A DNA stretch of 64,000 bases, taken from the NCBI GenBank assembly GCA_023238725.1, contig CM041548.1, positions 19,241,752 to 19,305,751 on the forward strand, in the 5' to 3' direction. The notes under the pieces were generated by a model. That model had not been told where the DNA came from. It searched no databases and saw only the letters and a list, made by a program, of their open reading frames with translations. The stretch is from Scortum barcoo. Its lineage: Eukaryota > Chordata > Actinopteri > Centrarchiformes > Terapontidae. Shown here one piece after another: positions 49,079 to 61,142 of this stretch (position 1 is the stretch's first letter; every line of letters starts with the position of its first letter). Position numbers and translations under genes: made by a program.

Positions 49079-52000
49079 TCAGTACTGAAAGGAGATGACG
49101 GAGTTCACTTTGTAGACGTGGTACGAGCGGTTCCAGAAAACCCGAGTGAAGTAGTTTGTGTAGGGCGAGTAGTTCAGCTTTATCTCCTGGCAGAATCTGC
49201 CGTGCTTGGAGAAAGAGTAAATCTCTCCTTTGTCATAAACGACCTGGATGGGACGAGAGGATATGAAGGGTTAGTGAGGATGTCGCCAATTCAATTATCA
49301 GAGTACACAGGCTTTAATGACAATCAGTCCCTCATGATAATTACGTATGTACAAAACACTACAACTAGCAGCCGGTTAGCTTAGCTTAGCACAAAGACTG
49401 AAAATAAAGGGAAACAGCTAGCCTGGCTCTGGATGTCACTGCTCCCAGCAAGTCTGATATCTAGCTGTTGATACGTTTATACAGATTAAACTAATGATAT
49501 AAAGTGTTAAATTGTGAGTTTTAGAGGTGTTGGTAAGTGAATTTTTTTTAGCCAAGCTAGCTGTTTCCCCCCGTTTCCAGTTTTTGTGCTAAGCTAAGCT
49601 AAATGGCCGCTGGCTGTAGCTTCATATTTACTATACAGCCATGAGAGTGATGAGAAGATCAGATCAAAATACATCGCACATCGCTCTCGTGTATGAAAAC
49701 CTCAAAGTTTCAGTGTTCTTTCTCTTCTGTATCGATAGACCACATCATATCTCACAATCACATGGTCTGATGATGAAACACTCACTTCGATAAACCTCAC
49801 AGCCACGACATGCACTATTTAAAACAAACAGTCTGTAGTCTGTGGTGAAATAGTTAGCGTCTAAACTCACATGTCCGTTGGAGATATCGAGCAGGTCTTT
49901 GATCCTGCAGCCCTTATTAAGACTCAGCTCGTTGCAAATCGACTCCTCGATGATCACATAGTTGGTCTTCTGAGAGGTCAGAATCTTATAGATGTCCTCT
50001 GCAGATCTCATTGCATAAACCTGATAAGTCTACAAGCAGAGAAAAAGGAGATTGATTAAAAAAAAAAAATCTGATTGAATCTTCAACTCATGTGTGTTAA
50101 GAATCATCTAAATTGGTTGGACCACAGCTAAAATACATATTTTCTTTCTTTTTTCGGCATTTTTATGCATTTATTAGAGAATGGGCTGTATATAGAGATG
50201 GCAGAAAATGTCAGGGTTAGAGAGATGAAGATGCAAAATATTTTTGTCATTTTTGTAAAGGCCCATCGTGACTTGAATTACATAGTATAATAATTAATTT
50301 AGAGGAAATACATAATGGTTTCAATCTGTTCCAAGAATTACCTCTGTAACTTTAGAATTAAAAGGTTATAAGGACTTGAGCTATCTAGCTTACAAACTAA
50401 CTGTGCTCTTCTGAGTGACGTTTTTCCTTATTTCCCAGCACTTCTTCCCTTTTTAACCTTTTTAATTTTTCATGTCACTCACATCTTCAGTCCTCCTCAG
50501 CAGGTTGATATCTGAGTAAAGTGGTAAACTGGTCACAGCTGAACCTGAACACAGCTTCACTGTTCCCAGCAGCTGAGGGCTGCCTGCAAACACAGCCGCC
50601 AGAGGAGCCTGTGACCTGGAGGACAAGAAGACAACGTTTGATGCTACCATAAGGAATCTATAGATTTATCTGAAGATACAGACAGACCTGATGACCCACC
50701 TGATCCAGCTGATCAGCTCGACTGTATCTGGGTCGTAAAACTCCTGCAGGTCTGACAACTCTGCTAAGACACGAGGGCAGTACTGCAACACAAAGGAGAG
50801 CAGTGCAGGAAGATATTATGAGCCTTTATGTGTCTGATGCAAAGAGCCTAAAAAGAGAAAGAAATGAAAATCTCACCTCTCTCCACAAACTGAAACCGAT
50901 GATGGTGGGAACTGCTGTGCTGAGGATCAGAGACTGGAGGGAAAAACCTACAATTAACATCTTTAGCAAGAACCTGGTTCAGCATTTGTGGGGGATTACA
51001 TTCTTCTACTGTGTGTCATAAAAAGACTTTGTACAATTCAGCAAGTTAGACATTTCTCCAGGTTAAACTACCTTTTTTTGAATGAATTTGAGAAACAGTA
51101 ACGTTTATGTTTTCATTTTTAATATGTATTTGTGTGTCATAAAGTGAAAAAGCACACTTTGTTTTGAAAGTGAAGATATTATAATATGATATGATATAAT
51201 ATACAATATATACTCACCAGTACAACAGGGTGGATGGACTTCAGTTTGAGCCATTTAAAAACAGTCATCCAAAGGTCCGGAGAACAAACACCGAACGCTG
51301 TAAACATGCAGACGTACGGGGTCCACAAATATTTCATCCTGCATGAAAAGAAAAACAGTTGTGGTATCACCGCAGAGGAATGAACCCTTTAACAAGATAG
51401 ATAGGTAGATAGATAGATACTTTATTGATCTCCAAGAGAAATTCACTTCATTTACTATAGAAACACGCTATTAATCCAGATTCTGAAACATATTTTTACA
51501 CAGAGGAACATACCCATCAAACAGCAGCGCCAGGCCTCCAAACAGCAACGTGTGAAACACATGATACACGACCTCTGGCTGCTCTCCTATTCGTCCATCT
51601 TCAATTCTGAGGTTGGTTTTCATTGGCTGACCACTGTGTAAGGGTAAAACTGTTATCAGCATCACAACATCAAACCAACAGCCCAAAGAGGAACCATGAT
51701 AAATGCTCTTCAAACTGTAGCTGCCGGAGGTCCAGTTTTTATCACCAGCTCTGTCGAATATCATTTTAGAGTGACATTATAGAGAAATGCCACACACTGT
51801 GTGTGGCATGAGTCCCTAACCTGAGTCTTCTGTAAATGGTCTGCAGGGTGGACAGCACGCAGACAGCAAGCACCAGGAAGTAGAAAGGAAGGACTGAGGC
51901 CTGCGTCAGTCGAAGAAATAAATCCTGCCCGGGCATCTGGAAACTCTCTTGGCACAGAAGGAAGTTGGTGAGAAAGTCACTGACAGAGAAGAAGAGAAAA

Positions 52001-52941
52001 CATTGCTGTTAGATTATAATGGAATATAAAGAAATAAAATATCATATTGACTGATATAGATACTCTTCAAAATCACAAAGGATAATACACAATGCTACCA
52101 TTTATGTAAAATGAAATAAAATAAAACTGAAACGCACGTTGTTGTGTTGAGTCCAAATTTTACTTCCAGGAATTTCAACATGAAGTCACTCTCACTTCCA
52201 GGTAAAAGTTTCTGTAAATGAAAAACAGTGACGTTAACCAACAACTTAATAACTACAGATGAATGCTCTTGACTTCCATAAATGGATGGATGGAGACAGC
52301 CAACCCGTGTTCTTGTCGTTTTACCTTTACGAGATAACTGAAGGTGATCCCTGTGGTGAAGACGAGGTGGAAATGTAAGAAGAGTTTCATCACTCTGGCC
52401 ACAAGAGGCCCCATTTTCATCTTTTGCTGTGATAGAAATACAGAAATCAGCATTAAAATAGTGTCACTCTGCATTCAAACCATGTAAAATTGAAGGTAAT
52501 CTATTTCTAACAATAAAATACAGAAAATCCTGACATTTAAGAAGGGAAATTCTAATTAACACAGAGGATCTGAAAAGTCACAAATTATTATCTGTTGGTT
52601 AAATAATCAGTTAACCAAAAGTTCAACTAAAGCTCAACCATCTGGGATTGAAGTTAAAACAAATGCCTGTGATATGTAATCCAACTGAACTCTGACGTGA
52701 GGGAGCAGCTAACTCTACCTGGAAGTACCTCGCGAGCACTGAGCCAATCAGGAGGCTGAGCAGAGGCGAGCTGAGCAGGGTCGGGTTCTGAAACTGGAAC
52801 AAGTAGGCCAGGAACAAGGAGCTGAGGTAAACCTTGTGAATGTCAGCCATCTTTAACATCCCAGTAGGACGGACAAGAGGAGAAACAACAGGAAAAAAGT
52901 GTATTTCAGGACAATTGAGGGATCTGAAGATACTATTATTA

Positions 52942-52983
<42 letters not shown>

Positions 52984-55900
52984 TGTACATTTATAAATTT
53001 CATTTAAAAAAATCTAAATTTTAGATTTTAGATATCTAAAAATCTAAATGCATTGCACTGATGTTAACTGAGGTCCTAGCTATGCACTTTATGGTCTTTT
53101 TTCATTCCACTCATTTACTTATACGGTTAATTCATATCTGCTATATATCCATATTCACCTGTGCAATAACACCTCACCACTGCACATCTAACTGGGTGAG
53201 GCTGTGTATGTAAATACTGTTTCTTTCTTTTTCTCTTATTATTACTATTTACTGTTTATTGTACATATTGTTTTTTGTGTTTATTTTGTCTCTATTATTT
53301 AATGTCTCTTTTAAATTGTTGTTTGAGCTGCTGTAACGGTGTAACGGTGAAATTTCCCCACCGTGGGATCAATAAAGGATCTTATCTTATCTTAAATAAC
53401 TGGGAAAAGGCTAAAAAAAAATTTAGACATAGAAGAAAATAGTTTGACATTTTGGGAAATTTGGGCTTATTTAGTTTATTGCAGGGGATCAGATAAGAGG
53501 ACTGATACCAGTTCTGCCACTTAAATATTCACTTATAACCAGCAGCCATTTATCTTAGCTTAGCATAAAAACTGGAAAGATGGGGAAGCTGGTCTGGCTC
53601 CATTTGAAGGTAACAAACCTGCTTTACAGCGCCTCTAAAGCTAACAAAGTGTAAAAATGTCACTTCCTGGAGGTGTAATTGCGCTGGCAGGCAGATTTTC
53701 TTTCAGGTACAATATTAAAAAAGCATATAGTTGGAAAATGTGATCAAACTGTTCCAACAGACTGCGCTCCTTTTACCTTGCGTGGTGGCACCAGGTCAAA
53801 AGAGTCGAGCAGGAAAAGACAGAGGCCTTGGATGAAGAGGACGTAGTGGCTGTGCTCCCAGACCAGGAGGAAGGTGAAGGTGGTGGCACTCATGGTTAGA
53901 TAGCAAAACATCTACAGAGAAATTTTGTTTATCGGTGTGTGTAAATGTAATCCTCCACCTAACTCGGGTATAAATAGAGGAATATTTTAAAGAATGAGTT
54001 TCACGAGAGGCTCACCTCAGTGGCAGAGCTGATGTTATTACTGAGGAATCCAGTCAAAGCTGCAACCTGGCAGGAGAAGTAAGGAAGAGCCCAGTTGTCC
54101 CGCAGAGGAATAGCATGGTCCACTTTGGTTGTGTCTGGTCTGAGGAAGAAAAGACCCAGAGAGGAGTTGTAAAGTGATCAAGTCACCACAAAACAAGAAG
54201 AAATCTAGTGAACCTGGAACATGAATAAGAGAGGGTATTATGAAGTAAGAGCAACAGGGAGAACAATGGAGAGAAATGATGTATGTTTAGAAGAGGAAGG
54301 TAACTTCACCGTGCTTCATCAGCTTTAATAGGAGGAACAAACATGATAAGAGAAACTTCACATCAAAGTATGAGGAACAGGTCGGCAGAGGTCTTCTTAC
54401 CTGTTGATCACATACCAGGCCACAGCCAACATGCCGGCCACCCAGGTGCCGCTCATCACCCAGCTACACACAAACAGGGCGGTGACGTAGACCGCCTGGA
54501 GGCCGAACACAGCTCCAACATAGAAGTAGATCGGCTCCACAAAATCCTGAAGGCAGAGATGTAAACATCAGGGTTTTATCTCAAAATATATATAAGCAGA
54601 AACATCAAAAACTCTGTGTACTGTTTGCTTTAAATGGCTCTTTACTAACAAAGTCAATTCCAGTGGTGAGGTGGTGTTCTAACTGACAACTAAAAGATTT
54701 ATTATCTACAAAAAATAAAATAACTTTTTGTGGTGCCAATTCAAGGCCTTCACAGTGAGATCTGACTATTAAAATTATGTTACTTGTCGTGCTATACAGC
54801 TGTTTATGCTGTCTGAAGAACAAATAGATTTCACTGGCTATCGCAGTACTTTGTCCATATAAAAAAATCCAGAACCAACTAGAGTTCAACTTGTCTCAAC
54901 TAATGGACAGCGTAAAAAAGGAATTATGTTACTATTTCCCCGTTTGTCGCTGTTTGTTTACTGTACGACGGGCTGCACTGGTTTACTACCTTTGGTCTTT
55001 GAAATACAGACATGAACCTTGCATCACACATTACCTCCTGATATAAAATATGACACATGTATTGTGGCACAGTCAAAACTGAAAACATTCTTATCACACT
55101 TCTTTTAACTCAACTTAGAAGCAAAAGCAAAAAAGAAACTCCTCACCTGGCTGCCTGTGACTCTGTATATGAGGCTTGTGATGAGCTCTGGATACAGAAA
55201 CAAACGTTCCACCACATTGATGGTCTGACCTGAAACAGTCTTGTTATCTAGCGTCAGCTCATAAAAACCTGGAAAACACAAAACACACGAGGAGTCACAT
55301 TCATAGCCATTTAATTCAAGTTTGTGTCCATTCATGTTGTATTAATTTTTTTATGAGTAGCAGAGAGGATAAATGTACCTCTCTCAAAAGATGGTGCTGT
55401 CAGCATGTGCTTGTAGTAGTAATAATAAAGCCCGCTGCCTTCTTGGAAGGTGATTTCACGCTCTAGCTCCTACAGACATTAAAGTCCATTTCAGAATTCG
55501 TATAATATGGCAGTGAAGTAAAAGTAATGGAGGCAGGCTAATAAAAAGAAAAGCAGAGTCACCCACCTGTCTAGTCGAAAACCAGAACTTCCTGTCATGA
55601 TATGCAGACAGATACGCAGCATAAAGCGTCCCACAGGCGACTGCCGCAAGACATCCGAAGAACACCCTCACCAGGCGCTGCAAAAAACGTGCTGAGGAGC
55701 AGAAATATAACACTGAATATCACAGCAATACTTATGAGTGTGTTAGACACACTTTGATGTATTTACACTGTAAATGTTCGCTCATTCTACCTCTGTTCAT
55801 TTTTAAGATGGATTCTCTGTTTAGCTGGCTAACAATGATGCTGGACCTAAAGGTTAATAAAATACCACTATAAAAAAAAGCACCTTTTTATATTTAAACT

Positions 55901-56752
55901 CACTCAAATACTGTACTCGTGTACTGTCTTTAACATACTTGTTCTCTACTTGAGTATTTCCATTTAATGTTACATTATACTTTTACTACACTTCAGCAGG
56001 GTATATCCTACTTTTTACTCGAGTACATTCATTTGACTTTTATAATGACCTTTCACACAATAAAAGCACGATATGCTGCTTGTATGCAAAGTATCTCAAT
56101 TTGGCTCTATGTTGATGAAATATCACTTTATAATATTCTTGCACATATTTGTTAGTGATAAAAAAATAATATAATAATATATAAAAATAAAACACTTTTA
56201 AAGGTGCTATTCTGCATACTTTGTACTTTTTATACTTAAAGTACATTTACCTCAGTAACTTTTTTAATTACTTTTAATAGAGAACTTTTTATACTTTTAC
56301 TTCAGTGACGTTTTAATGAAAGACTTTTACTTATAATGGAGTATTTTGACACTGTAGTGTTTCTGATTTTCCCTCAGTAAAGGATCACTGCAGGTAGAGG
56401 ACAAACGGTGCTGACAGTAAACAGGACTTTCACTCACATGTGGAGGACTTCTTGCACCTGACAGGTGACTCAGGTGTGTTTGAGTCTTCCTCCTCCTCTT
56501 TCTGCTGCTGTTCCTCCTCCTCTGAGCTCACCGGCCCGTTCGCACCTGCTCAGGTGTCAACAACAAGCGTTGTGATGATCCTTACATCAGATTTCTATCT
56601 CTGAGAAAGTTAAACTGAGGAAGCTAACCGGTTAGCAAACTGCTAAATCAGATAAACTTACCTGTCGTGTTCACCTGAGGCTCATCCTGCCGCTCCTCTT
56701 CTTCCTTTTCTCCCTTCAGAGTCTCAGATTTACGACATCTTAACTCGGTCAT
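49079..56752 (-). CDS. dpy19l4: DPY19-like protein 4 (probable C-mannosyltransferase family)
   Basis: Nineteen coding exons give 748 codons (human: 723): 56662-56752, 56438-56545, 55567-55691, 55379-55469, 55147-55268, 54401-54546, 54016-54139, 53777-53911, 52719-52850, 52325-52426, 52138-52211, 51821-51979, 51514-51633, 51218-51338, 50877-50933, 50700-50782, 50483-50615, 49871-50029, 49079-49243. The N-terminal ~70 residues are acidic and Glu/Gln-rich, longer than human. Then comes a first membrane span (VFFGCLAAVACGTLYAAYL) with YLSAYHDRKFWFS, the lumenal ELEREITFQEGSGLYYYYYK segment, and about ten further hydrophobic spans. PTIIGFSLW, LQEFYDPDTVELISWI, AVFAGSPQLLG and GCRIKDLLDI are family-specific. 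DPY19 proteins sit in the ER membrane; some paralogues C-mannosylate tryptophans of thrombospondin repeats, but activity of DPY19L4 is not established. All exon phases sum without a break. Confidence 0.94.
49340..49665. mobile_element. Foldback element with long inverted arms
   Basis: The left arm ('ccggttagcttagcttagca', 'aaacagctagcctggct') and the right arm ('gccaagctagctgtttcccc', 'gtgctaagctaagctaaatg') are reverse complements over about 70 bases around a ~130-base centre, so the DNA can form a large hairpin. It belongs to the same family as 53425-53700 and 4695-4748. It sits in the last dpy19l4 intron. Confidence 0.85.
51395..51450 (-). mobile_element. Retroposon 3' tail with TAGA tandem (copy 2)
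   Basis: (TAGA)n followed by 'tactttattgatctccaaga' and 'gaaattcact'; on the minus strand this reads GAATTTC...GATCAATAAAGTA(TCTA)n, the same tail as 22425-22612 and 53060-53396. In a dpy19l4 intron. Confidence 0.75.
52930..52981. repeat. (ATT)n trinucleotide repeat
   Basis: About 14 ATT units inside a dpy19l4 intron, giving a spurious poly-isoleucine frame. Confidence 0.95.
53060..53396 (+). mobile_element. Retroposon 3' tail with ATCTT tandem (copy 3)
   Basis: Ends 'gtgaaatttccccaccgtgg', 'gatcaataaagg' and (ATCTT)n. Upstream T-rich text parallels the copy at 22425-22612. Intronic to dpy19l4. Confidence 0.8.
53425..53700 (+). mobile_element. Half copy of the foldback/MITE family
   Basis: Reads 'gtttgacattttgggaaatt', 'ccagcagccatttatcttag', 'cttagcataaaaactgg' and 'gcgcctctaaagctaacaaa': the outer end plus one arm of the element seen at 49340-49665. 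It sits next to the retroposon tail ending at 53396 in the same intron. Confidence 0.75.
55860..56360. mobile_element. Degenerate 'AAGTA' MITE copy
   Basis: 'ttctctacttgagtatttcc', 'ctactttttactcgagtaca', 'gcatactttgtactttttat' and 'acttttacttcagtgacg' show the family words of 5520-5878. In the second dpy19l4 intron. Confidence 0.65.
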
Positions 56753-58410
56753 GTCGAGATGAATCAGTCCGAGAGGAGTTTTCTCATGTGTTGACACAGC
56801 AGCATGCTAACCAACTAGCTGCTAGCTGACCCCAAAGAGCCTCTAAATCAACACTTCGCTTTGCGGTGAATGAGTCAGGTGACAGGCTGAGAGAGCAGCA
56901 GACTTCTTCCTTCTGACTCCACACTGTTTTTTAGGTTTCAGCCGCAAAGGTGAGCTGTTTCAAGTGTTTTAGGTATGTGGAGGACTGCTACAGCTGCCGG
57001 GCTGACATAGCGGAAGTTGCGACCGGCTGCAGAAACCAGCGAAGAAGAGTGAAACGGCAGTAAACCAAACTTCATTGAAAAATCATGAAATTTAAGAAAA
57101 CTACAAACCGACACATTTTCACTTCCCATTGTGGTTTTAAGCAAATTTAACATCAGTGTTTGCGTCAATTACGGAGGAGTTATTTTTTTCTATTTTCGCT
57201 CAGACCTTCAATTGTTATTTTTAGTGCTCAAACAAGTCAACTATTCAAGTTATTTACAATAGTAAATGTGTGTGGATTTGCAGCGTATGATCATTTAGAG
57301 CTGAAACAACAATCAATTAGTTTATTCACAGAAAGTGAAAAAACAGAAAGCCCCCTTAAACTTTAGTAAACTGTCATCAGATAGATCAATAAAAAATGTA
57401 CAATCCAAACCTTTTGGGTGGAATCAGTTTTTTTTTTATTTATTTGTCATTTATTCTTTCAGACATTACAATGAAAACTTCTTAACAGCTCTACAACAAT
57501 AATACTGCAAGTTTATTTGTTACAAACAAGAACAAGAGCTAATAAGAAATTGATACAAATATCAGCGTAACATGACTCTCTCTCTCTCTCTCTCTCCCTC
57601 TCTCTGTGTGAAAATACATTTTTACTGGGTCCAATCAACCTTTTAGTTGATTAATTAATTAATTCATATGAATCAATGTTAATAAAAACATCAAGATGTC
57701 ACCTAATTGGCACCCAGGAGTTTGTGATGGCAATTTCTTTTTTCCCCCTCTTTTTTGTATCTTGTGTAAGTCTAAACTATTTGTTGATTTATTCAACAAA
57801 ACAATTGACTAAACTCAACTATATATTCATTCCTTTGAATGCTTTGGTCAGCATAAATATGACTTGACTTGATTTTAAGTCTCTCCGGAATGAAAATGAG
57901 ACAAAGCTTATGAAGAAGAATTGTGGGTGCATGGCAAGAAAAAGAAAAAGTGACTCATAGTGAAAGCAGTTTAAACCAACACAAAAGATTTTTACTGCTG
58001 CATGCTGAGTGTACAGTTAATACTAAAGCAGAAATGTAGCTTACGTCAATTATTCTCTTAGAAAAGTAAAACCAGAGGAGACAGTTGATGCAAACAACAG
58101 GCACAAATAGTAAAATCACATAGACGGCTGTGCGTTAAGTCTTTCAGGATCTTATAAAACTTGATCCCCAACTTAAAAACAGGAGTAAAAAATATTAAAA
58201 CTTTAAATTAACATGTATGTACTTTATATAAAATGCGCTGTTTTACTTCACATGAACACTATGTGTGATTTGTAGTAGGTGACTCTTGGAGGGATTTTAG
58301 GAAGTCTTACAAATTTGGAGCCACTAGGTGGTTTGAACTTCTCAGTTCAGAAAGTGACGGTAACAATAAAAAGCTATTTTTTCAAACAGTTACAACTTTG
58401 TTTCACCTGC
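56753..58410. other. dpy19l4 upstream region and intergenic stretch
   Basis: 56753-57060 is the 5' flank of dpy19l4 and holds its promoter; it is mildly GC-rich with no TATA box. The remaining ~1.3 kb to the next gene's stop is AT-rich without a gene. The 3' UTR of the tandem-exon gene must run into it from 58410 downward. Confidence 0.5.
57574..57607. repeat. (TC)n microsatellite
   Basis: About 16 TC units with one interruption. Confidence 0.95.
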
Positions 58411-61142
58411 TTATTCTTCTTCTGGTGATTCCTCCAAGCTCTCAGACTCCTTGCTCGATGCCTTTTCAGCAATCGCTGTGTCTGTAAATGAATGATGTTT
58501 TTTATTCCGAACCTCTATTACAGCATCATCAGTAATGAATTTGTTATGTGAGCAGTACCTGCACTGGTTGTGTTCAGGCTTCCTGTCGCCCCGGCTTCTT
58601 CACCATCACACCTCTCTAGTGTTATTCTCAGGATTTTGGTCACTTGCGGGTGTTTGCCTGCCTTGATTAAGAGTTCATCATCTGAACAGTTGCTTGCTGA
58701 CTCTGAAAAAATATGAATGGTACATAAATGCATGACCAATATGTTTTCTTGTATATTACTGAACACTTGAACCACATTATCTGGCCTCTTCCACTTTTGG
58801 TGTTATGAAAAGCATTTTAATTCTTCCCACCCCTACTATCTAAGACTGGCTACATCAGAATCTTTACCTGACACGGGCATCTTTCTCTGATTGTTGGGGG
58901 TAGTGACGCTCTTCTTCGGCGCTGAGGATTTCGTCCTGGTTTTTGTTTGTTTGTCTGTGCGCTTCTTTTTCACAAGATTAATCAGGGGTTCATCATCTGA
59001 GCTTTCTTCGGAGAGTCCTGCCAAACAAAAATCACAGCAGCAAGGACTGACAAATGTTTTCTTGCAATGTTTTGGTGGCACAGTGTTCTGGTCATGTCAC
59101 AATTACTGCTACAGTACCTCGTCTCTTTCTTGATGCACTGCCTTGCGATGCAGTCGTTGTCTTTGTGTTTTTGTTCACTGGTTTCTTCTTCTTGGCAATG
59201 AGGTTCACCAGGGGAACGTCATCATCATCATCTGAGCTGAGGTCTGAATAAGAAGGGTATTTTAAAATCCATAAAGTTAGTACTTAAACTTCTTGTAATG
59301 AAATTTAATTAAATAATTTTCTTTTGGCTAGTATAAAAAAGTGCTGCCCACCTTTTAGTGATTTGTCTGCAAGTTTTGTTTTTGTTTTTTTGCCATTTGT
59401 GGAATTTTTTTGCACTTTAGCAGCCTTTGTCAGCTTCCTCTTCACTGTTGCCAGTGTTTCATAATCTGAGCTGTCACTGGATAACTCTGCATATTTAACT
59501 AGAACAAAGAAACATGTTTATTTTTTTTGCATAAATGCTCTGAGGAAACCATTTTAATTGATTTTCATATTTGAACACTCACCAGTTTTTCTTGCTGCGT
59601 TTCTTTTGGATTTCATGACTGGGGATGCCTTTCTACTGTGCTGGGTGGGAAGTTTCTTGGCAAGTTCACTCAAAGGCTCATCATCTGAGCTACCATTATC
59701 ATCAACTAATTCTGTGAAATGAAGTCAAGAATAAGGGTTACAGAGAACAGCAACTTTGTGTTGATGAAAATGATCTTACCTTTCTTCTTAGTGTCAACAG
59801 ATTTCTTTGGCTTCTTTGCAGCTTTAGATGACACTTTTTTTATGAGAGGTTCATTGTCAGAGCTGTCGTCTGCATTCACTTCTGAAACAGTTACACAACA
59901 AAATGAAGGCATCCATTCCAGATAAAAATAAAGAGACACAGCTGTATTATAGTTGGTGACACACAGTAATATACTCACCTGCTTTCTTGTTATTTGTGCC
60001 ATTAGATCTGGATGAGCTATCGTCTTTTTTCTCTGGTTTCTTGGCTGGTGCAGAGATTGTTTTCTTCTTTATCAAAGGCTCGTCATCTGAAGAGTTATTC
60101 AAAGCTACAACAGGAGAAGGAACAAACGTACAAAATTTTGCTCCTTTTACTTTTCAAGGCCACGATATGTCAAGTTGAAAATATTTTACTTCAGCTGTGT
60201 ATTGCTGACAGTCTGTTTCATTTGTTGGCCTCACCGCTTTTATCCTCTTTTGAATTAGTGTTGGATGTGTTTTCACATGACTGTTTCTCTTCACTGCGTG
60301 GCCTCGTAAGGAGCTTCGAGAGAGGTACATCCTCATCAGAGTTGGAGCTGTCTTTCCCTGATCAGTCAGAGATACAATGGGATATTTACTATTGCACTGT
60401 AAATACTTTCCAGTATTTTGAGTGTTTGGATATTATACTAATGTATAATTAACTACGTTTAAAAATACTGTTTATTGGCAGCAGTGGGGAAAAAAACATT
60501 CAAATGCTTTACTTGAGTAAATGTAGTAACACAGCAATGTAAAAATACTTTTGTTACAAGTCCTGCAGTCAAGAGTAAGTACTTACACTTAAAAACGAAC
60601 TAAAGTATAAGTACTTATTATGTCGATTGTTAAATGAATACAGAAATATATTATGTTTTTAGATACAACTGCAATACATTTACAAATGAGCATTTTTATT
60701 TTATATTCTGTGGGTGGCTCAAGGAGTATCATAATTAACAAGCAAAGCCACAATGAACTATACATGCCAGATGAATGTAGTGGAGTAACTATTACATACA
60801 ATTAGCATAAAATGGGAATACTTAAGCAAAAGTTACCTTAACACTATACTCAGGTGCAGTATTTGAAGGAGTACAGTACTTCCCACCACTGTTTATTACT
60901 AGTTGTAGCAGTGCTATCATATTTATAAATGCACATACAAATTATTTCGTTAAGATGTAAATGTGTTTGATTAGTGCGTGCTGCAGTGTTTGAATGTTGC
61001 AAGCTAATTTAGCCCTCAGCTACGACGCAGTCTGATAAAATGCCATCTTCCTCACTGGCAATTAAAAATAAATATAGTTCATTTAACTACCTGGACAGTC
61101 ACGGGGCTCCTCAGTGGGTCGGTCAGCTGTGCTGCAGTCCAT
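58411..61142 (-). CDS. Unnamed nuclear-type protein of tandem SSDDEPL-motif exons
   Basis: Ten coding exons give 389 codons: 61091-61142, 60235-60357, 59979-60104, 59780-59881, 59583-59711, 59352-59498, 59118-59243, 58868-59017, 58559-58702, 58411-58481. All nine introns are phase 1 with good GT/AG sites, so exons 2-9 are symmetrical (123, 126, 102, 129, 147, 126, 150, 144 bases). Each of those eight exons starts with one acidic motif: SNSDEDVPLSKLL, SSDDEPLIKKK, SSDNEPLIKKV, SSDDEPLSELAKK, SSDYETLATVK (degenerate), SSDDDDDVPLVNLIAKK, SSDDEPLINLVKKK and SDDELLIKAGK, followed by a Lys/Ser-rich basic tail. No signal peptide or membrane span. Candidate nuclear signals: KKKRTDK and SRKRR. The Ser-Asp-Asp/Glu clusters are typical CK2 targets. 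I cannot name it. The motif resembles the single SSDDEPLIKK segment of DEK, and the neighbour is kdm1b, which flanks DEK in human; a DEK-derived or chromatin-related protein is an inference. The C-terminus ends SLEESPEEE. Confidence 0.8.
60475..60895. mobile_element. 'AAGTA' MITE copy, fairly complete
   Basis: Begins 'ggcagcagtggggaaaaaaa' and ends 'ggagtacagtacttcccacc' plus 'actg', with internal 'gctttacttgagtaaatgta', 'acaagtcctgcag' and 'agcataaaatgggaatactt'. The ends are roughly inverted (CAGTGG...CCACTG). It lies in the first intron of the tandem-exon gene. Confidence 0.8.

Noticed and set aside
60012..60452. 146-codon plus-strand frame opposite the tandem-exon gene
   Set aside because: It is antisense to two well-supported exons and crosses their splice sites; Ser/Leu richness mirrors the Lys/Asp-rich sense strand.
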